Source: Gammaproteobacteria bacterium (GTDB lineage: Bacteria; Pseudomonadota; Gammaproteobacteria; Pseudomonadales; Cellvibrionaceae). From it: 43,394 bases of DNA. The notes below the pieces were generated by a model. It saw only the letters and a program-made list of their open reading frames with translations, searched no databases and had not been told where the DNA came from. The stretch spans positions 1 through 43,394 of the forward strand of contig JAGKWO010000037.1 in the NCBI GenBank assembly GCA_021151835.1. The letters are read 5' to 3'. Below, one piece after another: positions 1 to 8,057 of the stretch. The position numbers were made by a program, and so were the translations under genes. How positions within the stretch are numbered: the stretch's first letter is position 1; the number at the start of each line of letters is the position of its first letter.

Positions 1-459
1 GCTTTTTAGCAAGAGCACATCGTAGGGTGTGAAGCGTTCGCCCATTTCCATACCAGGACTTCCTACCGGCATACCGGGAACGGCCAGCCCTATGGCTCCT
101 CGTGGCTTTTCGGCGAGAAAACGGGTAATGACCGGAGCTGGAATATGCCCCTCAAATACATACCCATCCGGGGAGACGGCGGTATGGCAGGACTGGTATT
201 GGGGGCTGATCCGGTAGCGGTTTTTGATCGCATTCAGATCGTCCGGGTGATGAATAATGGATTTCAGCCCATGGGATTGCAGGTGGGAAATCCATTCTTC
301 ACAACAGCCGCAGGTCGGGCTTTTGTATACCGCTAACTGAATAGGTTTATCGGCAGCCGCAGCTGGCAGTGGGGTGGATGAGGCGTATGCGGTATGGCTT
401 ATCAATAAAAACGAAATCGCTAGGCTACCGATAGCGCCTATAAAACGCTGGAAAACCAT
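1..459 (-). CDS. DUF411 family metal-binding protein (partial, cut by window edge)
   Basis: The 153 visible codons run off the left edge with no stop. The protein opens with a signal peptide (MVFQRFIGAIGSLAISF... ending near AYA). A CGCCEEW motif follows at about residues 51-57, then the family signature PGMPVGSPGMEMG and FTPYDVLLL. These are hallmarks of DUF411, small periplasmic proteins found beside copper and other metal resistance genes, where the CxCC cysteines presumably bind metal. The ATG at 459 is the only start that supplies a complete signal peptide. It lies downstream of the Met/His/Cys-rich gene on the same strand with a gap of about 110 bp, so the two are probably cotranscribed. 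The family assignment is firm. The metal (copper or silver are the usual candidates) is inferred. Confidence 0.85.
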   Translation of the reverse strand, partial: MVFQRFIGAIGSLAISFLLISHTAYASSTPLPAAAADKPIQLAVYKSPTCGCCEEWISHLQSHGLKSIIHHPDDLNAIKNRYRISPQYQSCHTAVSPDGYVFEGHIPAPVITRFLAEKPRGAIGLAVPGMPVGSPGMEMGERFTPYDVLLLKS

Positions 460-500
460 AAAAGCTCCAAAACAACATAAGGTTGTTAAACATCAACGGA

Positions 501-519
501 GGGAGCTAATGTCGCTCCC
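501..519. other. Short inverted repeat between the two metal-response genes
   Basis: GGGAGC, seven bases, then GCTCCC. It could fold as a six-pair stem in the minus-strand transcript between the Met/His/Cys-rich gene and the DUF411 gene. No T-run follows, so it is more likely a processing or stability hairpin than a terminator. The evidence is weak. Confidence 0.25.
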
Positions 520-572
520 GCGAATACAATTGGAAGATCGATACGCCAAATTTCAGGCGTAACTGTCCTGTA

Positions 573-965
573 TCAGCGGAAAATGGGGGGACGATAGAGG
601 GAAGAAACGGGCGAACTGGGGAGGTGCTCGTGATACGAGTTGGTATTCACGGAGGTGTCAGACTGGATTGCAAACGCGACGCTGTAGCTCAACGCCGGTG
701 CCGAACAGCTATTGGAGGAGCAGTGCCCCATGGTTTTACAACAATCGTGGGTGGTTTTCATATCCATGACGTCATCCTGGGCATCCATCTGGCTCATATC
801 GTGCTGCATACCCATCATCGAATGATCCATGGATTCCATGTCATGGCTCATGGGCGTAACGTCCATTAACTGGCATGGCATAGCCACAACCGCCAACGAT
901 TGGCCTAAGAAGACCAAGGTAAGCAGTGCGATTAACCACACAGGGCGACGTTGTTGAATGACCAT
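573..965 (-). CDS. Small secreted Met/His/Cys-rich protein, probable metal-resistance accessory
   Basis: A 130-residue protein with an N-terminal hydrophobic signal segment (WLIALLTLVFLGQSLAVVAMPC). Residues 30-80 are crowded with Met, His and Asp (runs such as SMDHSMMGMQHDMSQMD), and a cluster DCCKTMGHCSSNSC follows. The C-terminus ends in SLYRPPIFR. Met/His-rich periplasmic proteins of this build usually bind Cu(I)/Ag(I), and the C-terminal PP ending resembles small CopL/DUF2946-like proteins of copper operons, although I cannot place it firmly in a family. An in-frame TTG lies two codons upstream; the ATG at 965 is preferred. It sits upstream of the DUF411 gene on the same strand, which supports a shared metal-response operon. 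Confidence 0.7.
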   Translation of the reverse strand: MVIQQRRPVWLIALLTLVFLGQSLAVVAMPCQLMDVTPMSHDMESMDHSMMGMQHDMSQMDAQDDVMDMKTTHDCCKTMGHCSSNSCSAPALSYSVAFAIQSDTSVNTNSYHEHLPSSPVSSLYRPPIFR

Positions 966-1445
966 GAGCAATAGCCAGAATGAAACGACAGAAGTCTAAG
1001 GATAGTCCACCGGGAACCCCAACGTCCAGCGCTATGGATGATAGTGAGCAGGCTTCCACAGGATTTGCATTCTCTTTCCGGACCACCCAGCCCTTCGATT
1101 GCCATTTTTCCCCTGTCTTCCAACAACCCTCCAAACTGTACCGTTTCGAGCCAGTTTCGCGATGTAAAACGTCCTGACATTAGATAATGCAGGCTTATCT
1201 AAGGTTATGGTTAAAAATGGGGGAAGTTGAATGTGGCGTATTACACATCAGAAAATCAGAGGGGGATGACACGCAGAACAGACTGGATGGGTTCCCGGCA
1301 TTTCAACGATTAGACGATCAATACTGCCTGCCAATGTCAGATTGCCACAGTGTTTGGAACCTTCACAGAAAAGCAACTATCCACTAAATTTAAAAATTAT
1401 CGTGTTATAACGTGATACGTAAATCCCAAACACTCATCTTTAACC
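966..1445. other. Intergenic region without a supported gene
   Basis: About 480 bp between the metal pair and the large lipoprotein. Several short open frames cross it on both strands, but none has a convincing start, composition or recognisable motif. It should hold the promoter of the metal pair (reading left) and the 3' end of the lipoprotein transcript. I see no clear terminator hairpin with a T-run. The end near 1400-1425 is AT-rich. Confidence 0.5.
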
Positions 1446-3860
1446 TCAATCCGCTACCGTACATTTGAAAGGTAAGTACGAAGAATACGATGGTTGGCTA
1501 TATGGCTCCCACAGCCCCAAAAAGGCAAGTTGGCCTTCCGGCATCCCATTACTCGGCACATTAGCACCACCAAACCCACCAATAGCTGTACCCGTAACAA
1601 CTGTTTGCTTGGGTTGTCCCTCCATTCGTGTACAACGCCCTTCATCCAAGGTCCACACACCACAATTTATTTCAGAGCTATATATGTCGAAAAAGCGTGT
1701 TCCCCCTGGTCGTGTGCCGAGGGAGTCACCAACGACAGCTTCAACTGTCCACGAGTAGTCAACCTGAAAGTTGGTGCATCCAAATGGAGAGCCTGGTGCG
1801 CAAAGGGCTGTACAAGTTGCTGATCCATCGACAAATGTTGGCGCTTCTCTGTCAACCTTCACTGTTGTCTTAGGCCATGGAAAATTAACCGGTGAAAAAA
1901 TGCCGCCTGCGTTGATAAATACATCACTGGTTCCGCCTTTTTTTCCTTTAATAGTTACGACTAATGAAAAATGGCCTAATTCAGTAACGTTTTGCTTCGA
2001 GATGGAAACATCCAAAACCTCGGGATTCTCAGCAATTACGTTAATTTTGGATAGAGAGTTAAAGTACAACGGGCGATAGCCATCGGCTTCAATTATCGGA
2101 AGCGTAACTGTTTCGCCTTCACGAATAGTTAGAAATTCGCTACCTTCAATTCGCCCGCCAATTACCTTCACATTAATGTCTTGGTAAACCTCAGTTGCAA
2201 TATCGCTCAGCCTAACTATCCCTGTTCGCGGTGTTCCAGTTATTGATTTGACCGAATAAGTCATGCCCTTGGATGACTCGTAAGACACGATTTTAAATTC
2301 AATATCGTTGGCGAGGTCTACGCCGCTATCAGTAGAAATGTATTCCACATTCATATCTGCAGGCATTAATGTGTGTGCACCGGTTCTGTCGTAGAATTTG
2401 ATACCACTTTCCATTATAAAATTATTACCTTCAACTCCCGCCCCAATAGGTGGCGGATCTCCAATTTTTGCAATTGAACTTACACAGCTCATCACAAATT
2501 GTTCTGAATTTACGCATATTCCTACAGATATCGGTTCATCCATATGTGCTAACCAAATGGGAATCTGAACCGCCATTGCTGTGATGTCAAAAAATTTTCC
2601 GACCCAATCGAATATTTTATTTAGTTTTTTAGTGGCTAAAATATTTTCCTTGGACTCTTCGGAAAGAAGGTAGCATTTAAGTCCAACGTTAGTAATATAT
2701 GACAACACTATTTTCCTACTAAATAAAAATACCTCCGGTGGAGTGGGATCTTTGGAAGCAGTTATAATTTCTTTTAGGGCACCAGTAGCGTACTGAGTTA
2801 AAGCTTGAGAGCATTCGTTATTCGGCAATTGTCCAATCAATAGACCGACTGATGACATTAGAAGGATTCTCGAGTTATCGTCCATCGATGGGTAAATCGT
2901 CATTCCGAATGACCCGTTTGGAGGAACAATATTCATCGACTCTCCATCAGAGAGAGACCCTTTCCAAATCGAGGATGCTTTCATTAATTCAGTGAAAGAC
3001 CTATTCGAGCCGCCAGCATCAGTGAATGAAACGTCCCAGGAAACAGGGGTAGCATTCCAAGCAACAAATCTACCGATTCCTTTTTTTGTCGGAACGGTTT
3101 CCAATGTAATATTCAGTGGATTGCTAAATTTGGTTGGCAATATATTGAAAAGGATAATATTTCTTCCTAAATTTAAATTATCAGGATCAACACGATCTGG
3201 TGGCAATTTCATGAACTTTGGTTGGCTAGATTTAGTTTTTGCTTGTTGTTGGTTACTGTTCACAATTTTTGGCAAAGCTTCCAAAACTACGCTCTCCAAA
3301 TTTTTCTGAAATACATAGTCATTTGCTGGATTAAGGCCCCACGCTAAATTCATCTCATATTGTTCAACGGCATGAGCGAACGAGGTAGTCTCTAATGCGA
3401 TTTTTTCTAATTCCGTTACGCTGTAACCGGATTGATAGGTAGTTAAAACCGAGCCCAAGAGAATCTGCACTGTACTGATCGTAGAAAAATATACCTCTCC
3501 ATTGTTTGGGCGGGCGGCGAGTATAATGTCACCTTCGGTATTGAGCGCGAACAATGGCGAATCTGGTTGGGTTTTGTCGTAGCCAATGTAAGATCCCAAT
3601 GGTTGCTCATCTACCGCAGATAGAACCGATGCAATAGTCATAGCAGATCCGATAGGAATGTCCTGAATTGAAGTCTTAGCAAGTATTTTCGAGTCTGAAG
3701 CCTTCGATGAGGTTTGAGTTTGTGAACTGGCAGCGACCGAAACCGAAGTGGGAATATCTGAACTTGAGGGATTATTTGGTGAGGATTTTTTTGAACCGCC
3801 CCCACAGGCAACTAACCAAAGGGAAACAAAAATGGCAAATAGAATAGGTAGGATTCTCAT
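1446..3860 (-). CDS. Large hypothetical lipoprotein, Cys-rich C-terminus
   Basis: An 804-residue protein beginning MRILPILFAIFVSLWLVACGGG. This is a lipoprotein signal with lipobox LVAC, so it is predicted to be lipid-anchored, probably in the outer membrane. A Ser/Thr/Asn-rich linker of about 40 residues follows. The ATG at 3860 is chosen because the signal peptide begins there and a GGAAAAG stretch lies just upstream; in-frame ATGs at 3875 and 3899 would add 5 and 13 residues. The middle is mixed helical/strand with no motif I recognise. The last third looks strand-rich and Ig-like (NVIAENPEVLDVSI, then TIKGKKGGTSDVFI). The final 140 residues carry cysteines (CTALC, FGC, INCG, GRC, FKC) that could form disulfides in the periplasm or at the surface. 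It has no operon partner. Function unknown. Confidence 0.75.
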   Translation of the reverse strand: MRILPILFAIFVSLWLVACGGGSKKSSPNNPSSSDIPTSVSVAASSQTQTSSKASDSKILAKTSIQDIPIGSAMTIASVLSAVDEQPLGSYIGYDKTQPDSPLFALNTEGDIILAARPNNGEVYFSTISTVQILLGSVLTTYQSGYSVTELEKIALETTSFAHAVEQYEMNLAWGLNPANDYVFQKNLESVVLEALPKIVNSNQQQAKTKSSQPKFMKLPPDRVDPDNLNLGRNIILFNILPTKFSNPLNITLETVPTKKGIGRFVAWNATPVSWDVSFTDAGGSNRSFTELMKASSIWKGSLSDGESMNIVPPNGSFGMTIYPSMDDNSRILLMSSVGLLIGQLPNNECSQALTQYATGALKEIITASKDPTPPEVFLFSRKIVLSYITNVGLKCYLLSEESKENILATKKLNKIFDWVGKFFDITAMAVQIPIWLAHMDEPISVGICVNSEQFVMSCVSSIAKIGDPPPIGAGVEGNNFIMESGIKFYDRTGAHTLMPADMNVEYISTDSGVDLANDIEFKIVSYESSKGMTYSVKSITGTPRTGIVRLSDIATEVYQDINVKVIGGRIEGSEFLTIREGETVTLPIIEADGYRPLYFNSLSKINVIAENPEVLDVSISKQNVTELGHFSLVVTIKGKKGGTSDVFINAGGIFSPVNFPWPKTTVKVDREAPTFVDGSATCTALCAPGSPFGCTNFQVDYSWTVEAVVGDSLGTRPGGTRFFDIYSSEINCGVWTLDEGRCTRMEGQPKQTVVTGTAIGGFGGANVPSNGMPEGQLAFLGLWEPYSQPSYSSYLPFKCTVAD

Positions 3861-3954
3861 ACATAACTTTTCCATAGAATGCGTGAAAAATCTGTCCATC
3901 CAAATAAGCAGTGCGCGAGGCGTTCAGCTTTGCCCAGTATGGTGGGAAGCGTCT

Positions 3955-3984
3955 AATCTACTCCATTCATCCTTTAAAATTCAA
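3955..3984 (-). promoter_or_regulatory. Possible sigma70 promoter for the large lipoprotein
   Basis: On the minus strand, TTGAAT (3979-3984) and TAGATT (3955-3960) are separated by 18 bp, about 95 bp upstream of the lipoprotein start. This is a consensus match by eye only. Confidence 0.3.
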
Positions 3985-4387
3985 GAACCGTTTATGGCAA
4001 TGAATAGCTTATGACTGGTCCGCACTTCCAAATTATTTTATATACACTAAGACGTCAGTCTTTGGTTTTTTAAGACACCAATATTTCAGCTAATTTTGGA
4101 ATTATGGAGAAAGGAGCTCATCAACAAAGAAGGTATACCGGCTGACTTCTTACGGAAACTATAACGAAACTATAACGAAACTAGAAAAATAGCGAACGGC
4201 TGTACAATTTCCTGCAATTCGAATTTAGGATTTTTTAAGTGGCCGGAGAGAATTTCAATCACACAGTTTCTCCTGAGTGATATGGGCTTTTACACGTGGG
4301 TGTCAAGACAAACCACCACAGCCGAGATTAAAAGGAACAAAGCGCGTAATGAAATAATGACCGCAGTATTACACAACAATGTTTTGG
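3985..4387. other. Intergenic region before the XRE module
   Basis: About 400 bp lie between the lipoprotein promoter region and the 3' end of the XRE gene. I see no supported gene. The only structure is a short phased direct repeat at 4155-4187, listed separately. Confidence 0.45.
4155..4187. repeat. 11-bp tandem direct repeat
   Basis: GAAACTATAAC occurs twice in tandem and is followed by a third, diverged copy (GAAACTAGAAA). The 11-bp spacing is close to one helical turn, as in phased binding sites, but no other evidence ties it to a function. Confidence 0.5.
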
Positions 4388-4639
4388 CTATTCTTCGAGC
4401 TGCATGGATTGAATCAACACGTCCAAACCTTCATGTGGATCCGCGCCGATTACTTGGCAGTATCGGATAAACTCCAAAATCTCAATCTTCCGGCGGTCTT
4501 GCTCCATTTTACCCACCACCGAATGATGTCTTCCGAGAAGATCGGCAGCACTACGTAGAGACAGACCACTCTCATCCCGTTGCTCTTTCAGCCAGGCTCG
4601 TAGCTTTTCGTAATGAGGGGAATAAGGAGATGATTTCAT
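4388..4639 (-). CDS. XRE-family helix-turn-helix repressor
   Basis: An 83-residue protein starting MKSSPYSPHYEKLRAWLKEQ. The segment SGLSLRSAADLLGRHHSVVGKMEQDRRKIEILEFIRYC is a standard Cro/CI-type helix-turn-helix: the recognition helix region is HHSVVGKMEQ, and the trailing helix matches the family pattern. The start at 4639 is preferred over an extension to 4696, because the extension would read through the divergent palindromes. The gene is divergent from the helicase gene, with two large palindromes lying at and beyond its start codon, so it most likely represses itself and the helicase-recombinase pair. Its length is typical of single-domain phage or mobile-element repressors. Confidence 0.88.
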   Translation of the reverse strand: MKSSPYSPHYEKLRAWLKEQRDESGLSLRSAADLLGRHHSVVGKMEQDRRKIEILEFIRYCQVIGADPHEGLDVLIQSMQLEE

Positions 4640-4659
4640 TGTCTCGATAATAGAGACAA
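4639..4659. promoter_or_regulatory. Operator palindrome 1 of the XRE module
   Basis: A 21-bp interrupted palindrome with half-sites TTGTCTC and GAGACAA around a seven-base centre, with one mismatched pair. It begins at the first base of the XRE start codon. It is paired with a second palindrome of the same length and similar half-sites, centred 27 bp away. Confidence 0.7.
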
Positions 4660-4665
4660 GATAGA

Positions 4666-4686
4666 ATGTCGCGAAATTCGAGACAT
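4666..4686. promoter_or_regulatory. Operator palindrome 2 of the XRE module
   Basis: A 21-bp near-perfect palindrome with outer half-sites ATGTC and GACAT and inner arms CGAA and TTCG around a single central A; only one pair mismatches. The shared TGTC(T/G)CG-type half-site with palindrome 1 suggests the same repressor binds both. Its first three bases are an ATG that would give the longest helicase frame, which argues that the real helicase start is further downstream. Confidence 0.7.
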
Positions 4687-4704
4687 AGGGTGTCAATATC
4701 TATC

Positions 4705-6672
4705 GTGAAATCTCTCAAAGTGAAAACCGGGTTACTCATAGTTCTGCCACAAATGAAGGGGCGGGATTTCACCGTTGACGATCTGACGGAAGCTTATCGG
4801 AATGATCCTGGTTGCCTTCATCAATCGAAGAAAGCGGCACGGCAGTTCGTGTATCGCACTATGCTACGACTGATCGATAGCGGCGATTTAACCCGCGTTG
4901 TCGTAGATGGAGGATGGCCTCAGTACCGACTAACGCCGCAATTTTTCGGGCGACCTCAGTCCTTTAGTGCCGTATTTCCGTCAGTGCCGCTGGCGAAAGC
5001 AGAAGCACCGGCTATTCCCGAAGTTAAGATAGCCTCACCGGATCCACGGCAAAGTCTCCAAGAGCGACTAAATCACCATAAATTGGAAATGCTAACTGCA
5101 ATGGGAGAAACCGAAGAATACGACGCGATCTGCAAGGAAATTCCGGAGCTACGGGACCAAGTGCAAGTGTTGTACAACTCGTCGAGGGATAAGTGTTCGA
5201 AATTGCTCGGGAAGGTAAAGGCGCTTGAAAGTTTACTTGCCCGGGGAAACAGGATTTGTGCAATGAAACTCAGGCGATGGCAGTCCAACTGTGTAGAGCA
5301 GGCATTTAGCAAGTTTCAGCATGGAGATAGTCACTTCTTATGCTTGGCTACACCCGGTGCCGGTAAAACGGCAATGGCAGCGACATTAGTCAATCGACTC
5401 CTCACTCACAATATAATTGACTTGGTACTGTGCTTCTCCCCGTCCATTATCGTCTCGTCCGATTTTCAGGATGCGCTTAAAGACCACACCGGTCAGCGCA
5501 TGGATGGATCACTTGGCGCTCGCGGATGCTCACTAACGTACCAATCGATGTTGCGACTAGATCAGGCATTTTGGGAGCTGTTCAATACTCATCGTGTCCT
5601 GGTTATCTTCGATGAGATTCATCATTGCGCCGGAGACACAATTGATAATGCTAATGCCTGGGGACAAACGATCATCCGGAATATCCAGGGGCGCGCAGCG
5701 TTTACTCTCGCACTCACAGGCACCCCGTGGCGATCTGATCGAATTCCGATTGCATTAGCCAGTTATTGCCAGGATGACAAAATCCATTGTGATTATATTT
5801 ATGGACTAGCACAGGCGATTAAGGAAAACGTATGTCGCGCACCCAGTATTACCCTAATCGATAATGATCGCATCCAGCTGAAACGTGGAGACAAGATCGA
5901 TAAATTTTCATCGTTCGCTGAGTTATTAAGCAATGCTCACTGCTCTTATCAACAACTGATTGATAATGATGGGTTGATTCTCTATCTACTCAAACAGTCC
6001 GTTAAAAAGCTAACTCAGATTCGTAGGCTACACCCCACTGCGGGAGGGCTAATTGTTGCCGCGTCGGTGGACCACGCACACAAAATCGCAAGTTTACTGG
6101 AACGACATCTTGGTCAACGGGCCACTATCGCGACTTATCTGGAAGATGATGCGCATCGAATAATTAACACCTTTCGCAATGACCATCAGCCATGGATTAT
6201 TTCGGTTGGCATGATTAGTGAGGGAACCAATATTCCTCGACTGCGGGTATGCTGTCATTTGACACGTGTAAAGACTGAACTGCATTTTCGGCAGGTATTG
6301 GGGCGTATTTTACGAGTGGGGAATGATGTTCCTGGAGATAGTTATCTCTATCTGCCGGCAGAGCCCAACCTGGTTGAATACGCCAGACGAGTTGCAGAAG
6401 AAATACCGGAATCCGCCAAAATCAAACGTGAAACCATGTCGGAAGATGATGCAGAAGTCACATTGTCGATGCTGGCTGCTAACCTGATAAAACTCAATGA
6501 TGAAACGGAAATCAGTTTCGGGCATTTTCCAGCGCTCATAGAAGTACCGGATATCGATACACCCACACCATTCTCGGTTTCGATACTGGCACAATCATAC
6601 GATACGACCATTAATATGTTCGGCCGCTTCCGACAGGAGCTGCTACAGCTATCTCATCTCTACGCCCGCTAG
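4705..6672 (+). CDS. SF2 DEAD/DEAH-box helicase with N-terminal winged-helix-like segment
   Basis: About 655 residues from the GTG at 4705; an ATG at 4666 would add 13, and GTG 4690 is also possible. I prefer 4705 because 4666-4686 is the operator palindrome. Using that numbering, residues 1-75 look like a winged helix (LLIVLPQMKGRDFTVDDL, then a strand-turn-strand VVVDGGWPQYRL). A region with coiled-coil character follows. The motor then shows Walker A ATPGAGKT (Lys about 221), a DEIHH box II (about 303), LTGTPW motif III (about 330), and QVLGRILR motif VI (about 530) preceded by SEGTNIPRL. This is a complete SF2 helicase/translocase core. A recombinase gene follows within about 36 bp, so they are probably one transcript under XRE control. 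Exact subfamily and substrate are unknown. Confidence 0.85.
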   Translation: MKSLKVKTGLLIVLPQMKGRDFTVDDLTEAYRNDPGCLHQSKKAARQFVYRTMLRLIDSGDLTRVVVDGGWPQYRLTPQFFGRPQSFSAVFPSVPLAKAEAPAIPEVKIASPDPRQSLQERLNHHKLEMLTAMGETEEYDAICKEIPELRDQVQVLYNSSRDKCSKLLGKVKALESLLARGNRICAMKLRRWQSNCVEQAFSKFQHGDSHFLCLATPGAGKTAMAATLVNRLLTHNIIDLVLCFSPSIIVSSDFQDALKDHTGQRMDGSLGARGCSLTYQSMLRLDQAFWELFNTHRVLVIFDEIHHCAGDTIDNANAWGQTIIRNIQGRAAFTLALTGTPWRSDRIPIALASYCQDDKIHCDYIYGLAQAIKENVCRAPSITLIDNDRIQLKRGDKIDKFSSFAELLSNAHCSYQQLIDNDGLILYLLKQSVKKLTQIRRLHPTAGGLIVAASVDHAHKIASLLERHLGQRATIATYLEDDAHRIINTFRNDHQPWIISVGMISEGTNIPRLRVCCHLTRVKTELHFRQVLGRILRVGNDVPGDSYLYLPAEPNLVEYARRVAEEIPESAKIKRETMSEDDAEVTLSMLAANLIKLNDETEISFGHFPALIEVPDIDTPTPFSVSILAQSYDTTINMFGRFRQELLQLSHLYAR

Positions 6673-6708
6673 GCGCTCTTGTGGGAATATCGAAAGCCGG
6701 TTAGCCTC

Positions 6709-7686
6709 ATGGGATCGAATACGAAGAGCAGCTCACCGGTTATGACCGACATTGATCGTTACATTCATGCGGCAACGCGGGATAACACCCGACGCAGTTA
6801 CCGTTCGGCTATTGACCATTTCGAGGTGGAATGGGGAGGCTTTTTACCAGCCACGTCCGATTCAGTGGCGAGGTATCTAGCAACTTACGCCGCGCAATTA
6901 GCCACCAGCACGTTGCGCCAACGATTATCGGCCATCGCCCAATGGCATATTGACCAGGGCTTTCCAGATCCCACCAAAAATCCTTTAGTAAAAAAAGTCC
7001 TTAAAGGTATCCAGGCAATTCACCCGGCACAGATCCAGCAAGCAAAACCATTGGCGTTACATCACGTAGAAACCATCGATACTTACCTTCAACAAAAAAT
7101 CACGAAGGCTCGTGCCAATCAATGCTTGCACTCACTCCAGCAGGCATTACGGGATCGTGCAATTGTTTTGTTAGGGTTCTGGCGAGGTTTTCGCAGTGAC
7201 GAATTAAGCCGTCTCCAAATTCAGCACATATCAGTTATCCGGGATGAAGGCATATCACTCTATTTACCTCACACCAAAACGGAGTTTGCCGGCGTCACCT
7301 ATAAAACCCCTGCCTTGAAATTGCTTTGCCCAGTCAACGCCTGTCACGAATGGTTAATGGAAACCGGCTTGACCGAGGGTCCATTATTTCCCTCAATCAA
7401 CCGATGGGGTCAGTTGGGAACTACTTGTATGCACCCAAGCAGTTTCATCAGTGTGCTGAGAAAAATTTTTAGTGATGCAAATATTCCTCATTCAGAGGCA
7501 TTTTCAAGCCATTCATTGCGTCGGGGATTTGCTAATTGGGCTTCATCCAGCGGATGGGATTTGAAAACCATTATGGAATACGTTGGCTGGAAAGATATTC
7601 GATCTGCCATGCGATATATCGATAGTAAGAGTCCCTTCGAGCAGCAACTGTTAAACAATATTCAGATAGAACACCGCTCACCATAG
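6709..7686 (+). CDS. Tyrosine recombinase/integrase
   Basis: A 325-residue protein with a SAM-like core-binding N-terminal half (TRRSYRSAIDHFEVEW to about residue 105) and a C-terminal catalytic domain. The catalytic set is visible: Arg162 in GFRSDEL, Lys190 in HTKTE, His268-x-x-Arg271 in SHSLRRGF, Trp294 in VGWKD (the His/Trp position) and nucleophile Tyr303 in MRYID. All residues are intact, so the enzyme is probably active. The ATG at 6709 is chosen; TTG at 6679 and ATG at 6742 are alternatives. It is coupled to the helicase gene upstream. Its spacing and length resemble plasmid- and island-borne XerC/D-like recombinases. No attachment site could be identified by eye. Confidence 0.92.
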   Translation: MGSNTKSSSPVMTDIDRYIHAATRDNTRRSYRSAIDHFEVEWGGFLPATSDSVARYLATYAAQLATSTLRQRLSAIAQWHIDQGFPDPTKNPLVKKVLKGIQAIHPAQIQQAKPLALHHVETIDTYLQQKITKARANQCLHSLQQALRDRAIVLLGFWRGFRSDELSRLQIQHISVIRDEGISLYLPHTKTEFAGVTYKTPALKLLCPVNACHEWLMETGLTEGPLFPSINRWGQLGTTCMHPSSFISVLRKIFSDANIPHSEAFSSHSLRRGFANWASSSGWDLKTIMEYVGWKDIRSAMRYIDSKSPFEQQLLNNIQIEHRSP

Positions 7687-7902
7687 TAGACAATGGTTGA
7701 GTACCTGAGGTTTTACAGTCAAACGATCCAATATATAGAAAAAACTTAAAAATGCCAGTACAGCATTTATCTCCAAACTTTGGTTTAAATATTCCAACTT
7801 TAGTTAAGGAATGCTGACAGGTTTAATTAAATGAACGTTTTTGAGGAAAATAAGTTTAATCGCCTATTCTCAAATTTAACATAATTCATATTATGCGTAA
7901 TT
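7687..7902. other. AT-rich intergenic stretch after the recombinase
   Basis: About 215 bp of AT-rich sequence lie between the recombinase stop and a decayed DUF2931 fragment. No gene, clear terminator or att-like direct repeat was found by eye. Together with the remnant it makes up the 370-bp convergent gap before the T6SS cassette. Confidence 0.4.
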
Positions 7903-7985
7903 AAAATCAAAATTGTCAGGATAAAATTGATTTTCGACACAGGAAAAGAAATACACCCAAAGCGTCAGGCACTGGTTTATTTATG
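7903..7985 (-). pseudogene. Remnant of a second DUF2931 immunity-type gene
   Basis: This stretch aligns with 8753-8836 inside the intact DUF2931 gene. Shared blocks include GATAAAATTGATT, TCAGG and AATCAAAA-like flanks, and the encoded segment corresponds to KPLPDALDIYFFSYAENQFY. Reading the minus strand gives KPVPDALG and then a one-base deletion in the run of Ts shifts the frame. Only this internal piece of about 80 bp survives; there is no start or stop. It shows that a paralogous immunity-like gene once stood immediately downstream of the intact one. Similarity fades on both sides, so the limits are approximate. Confidence 0.65.
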
Positions 7986-8057
7986 TACCCGTAACAAATT
8001 TAGCCTAATATCCGTGAATAAAATGATGGTCATGGGGCCGTCGTTTTACAAAGAAAA

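Noticed and set aside
374..562. 62-residue plus-strand frame over the DUF411 start
   Set aside because: Antisense to a well-supported gene and without features.
932..1180. Minus-strand frame and TGTCAGGACG-type sequence near 1175 as a transposon end
   Set aside because: No partner inverted repeat, target duplication or transposase was found in the window.
1187..1387. 66-residue plus-strand frame in the gap after the metal pair
   Set aside because: No ribosome site, no motif and no coding bias stronger than its surroundings.
4282..4470. 62-residue plus-strand frame before the XRE gene
   Set aside because: Overlaps the XRE gene end in antisense and has no support.
4705..7686. Restriction-modification or known defence system
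   Set aside because: No methylase or nuclease motifs are present in the three genes. Defence remains a possibility but cannot be named.
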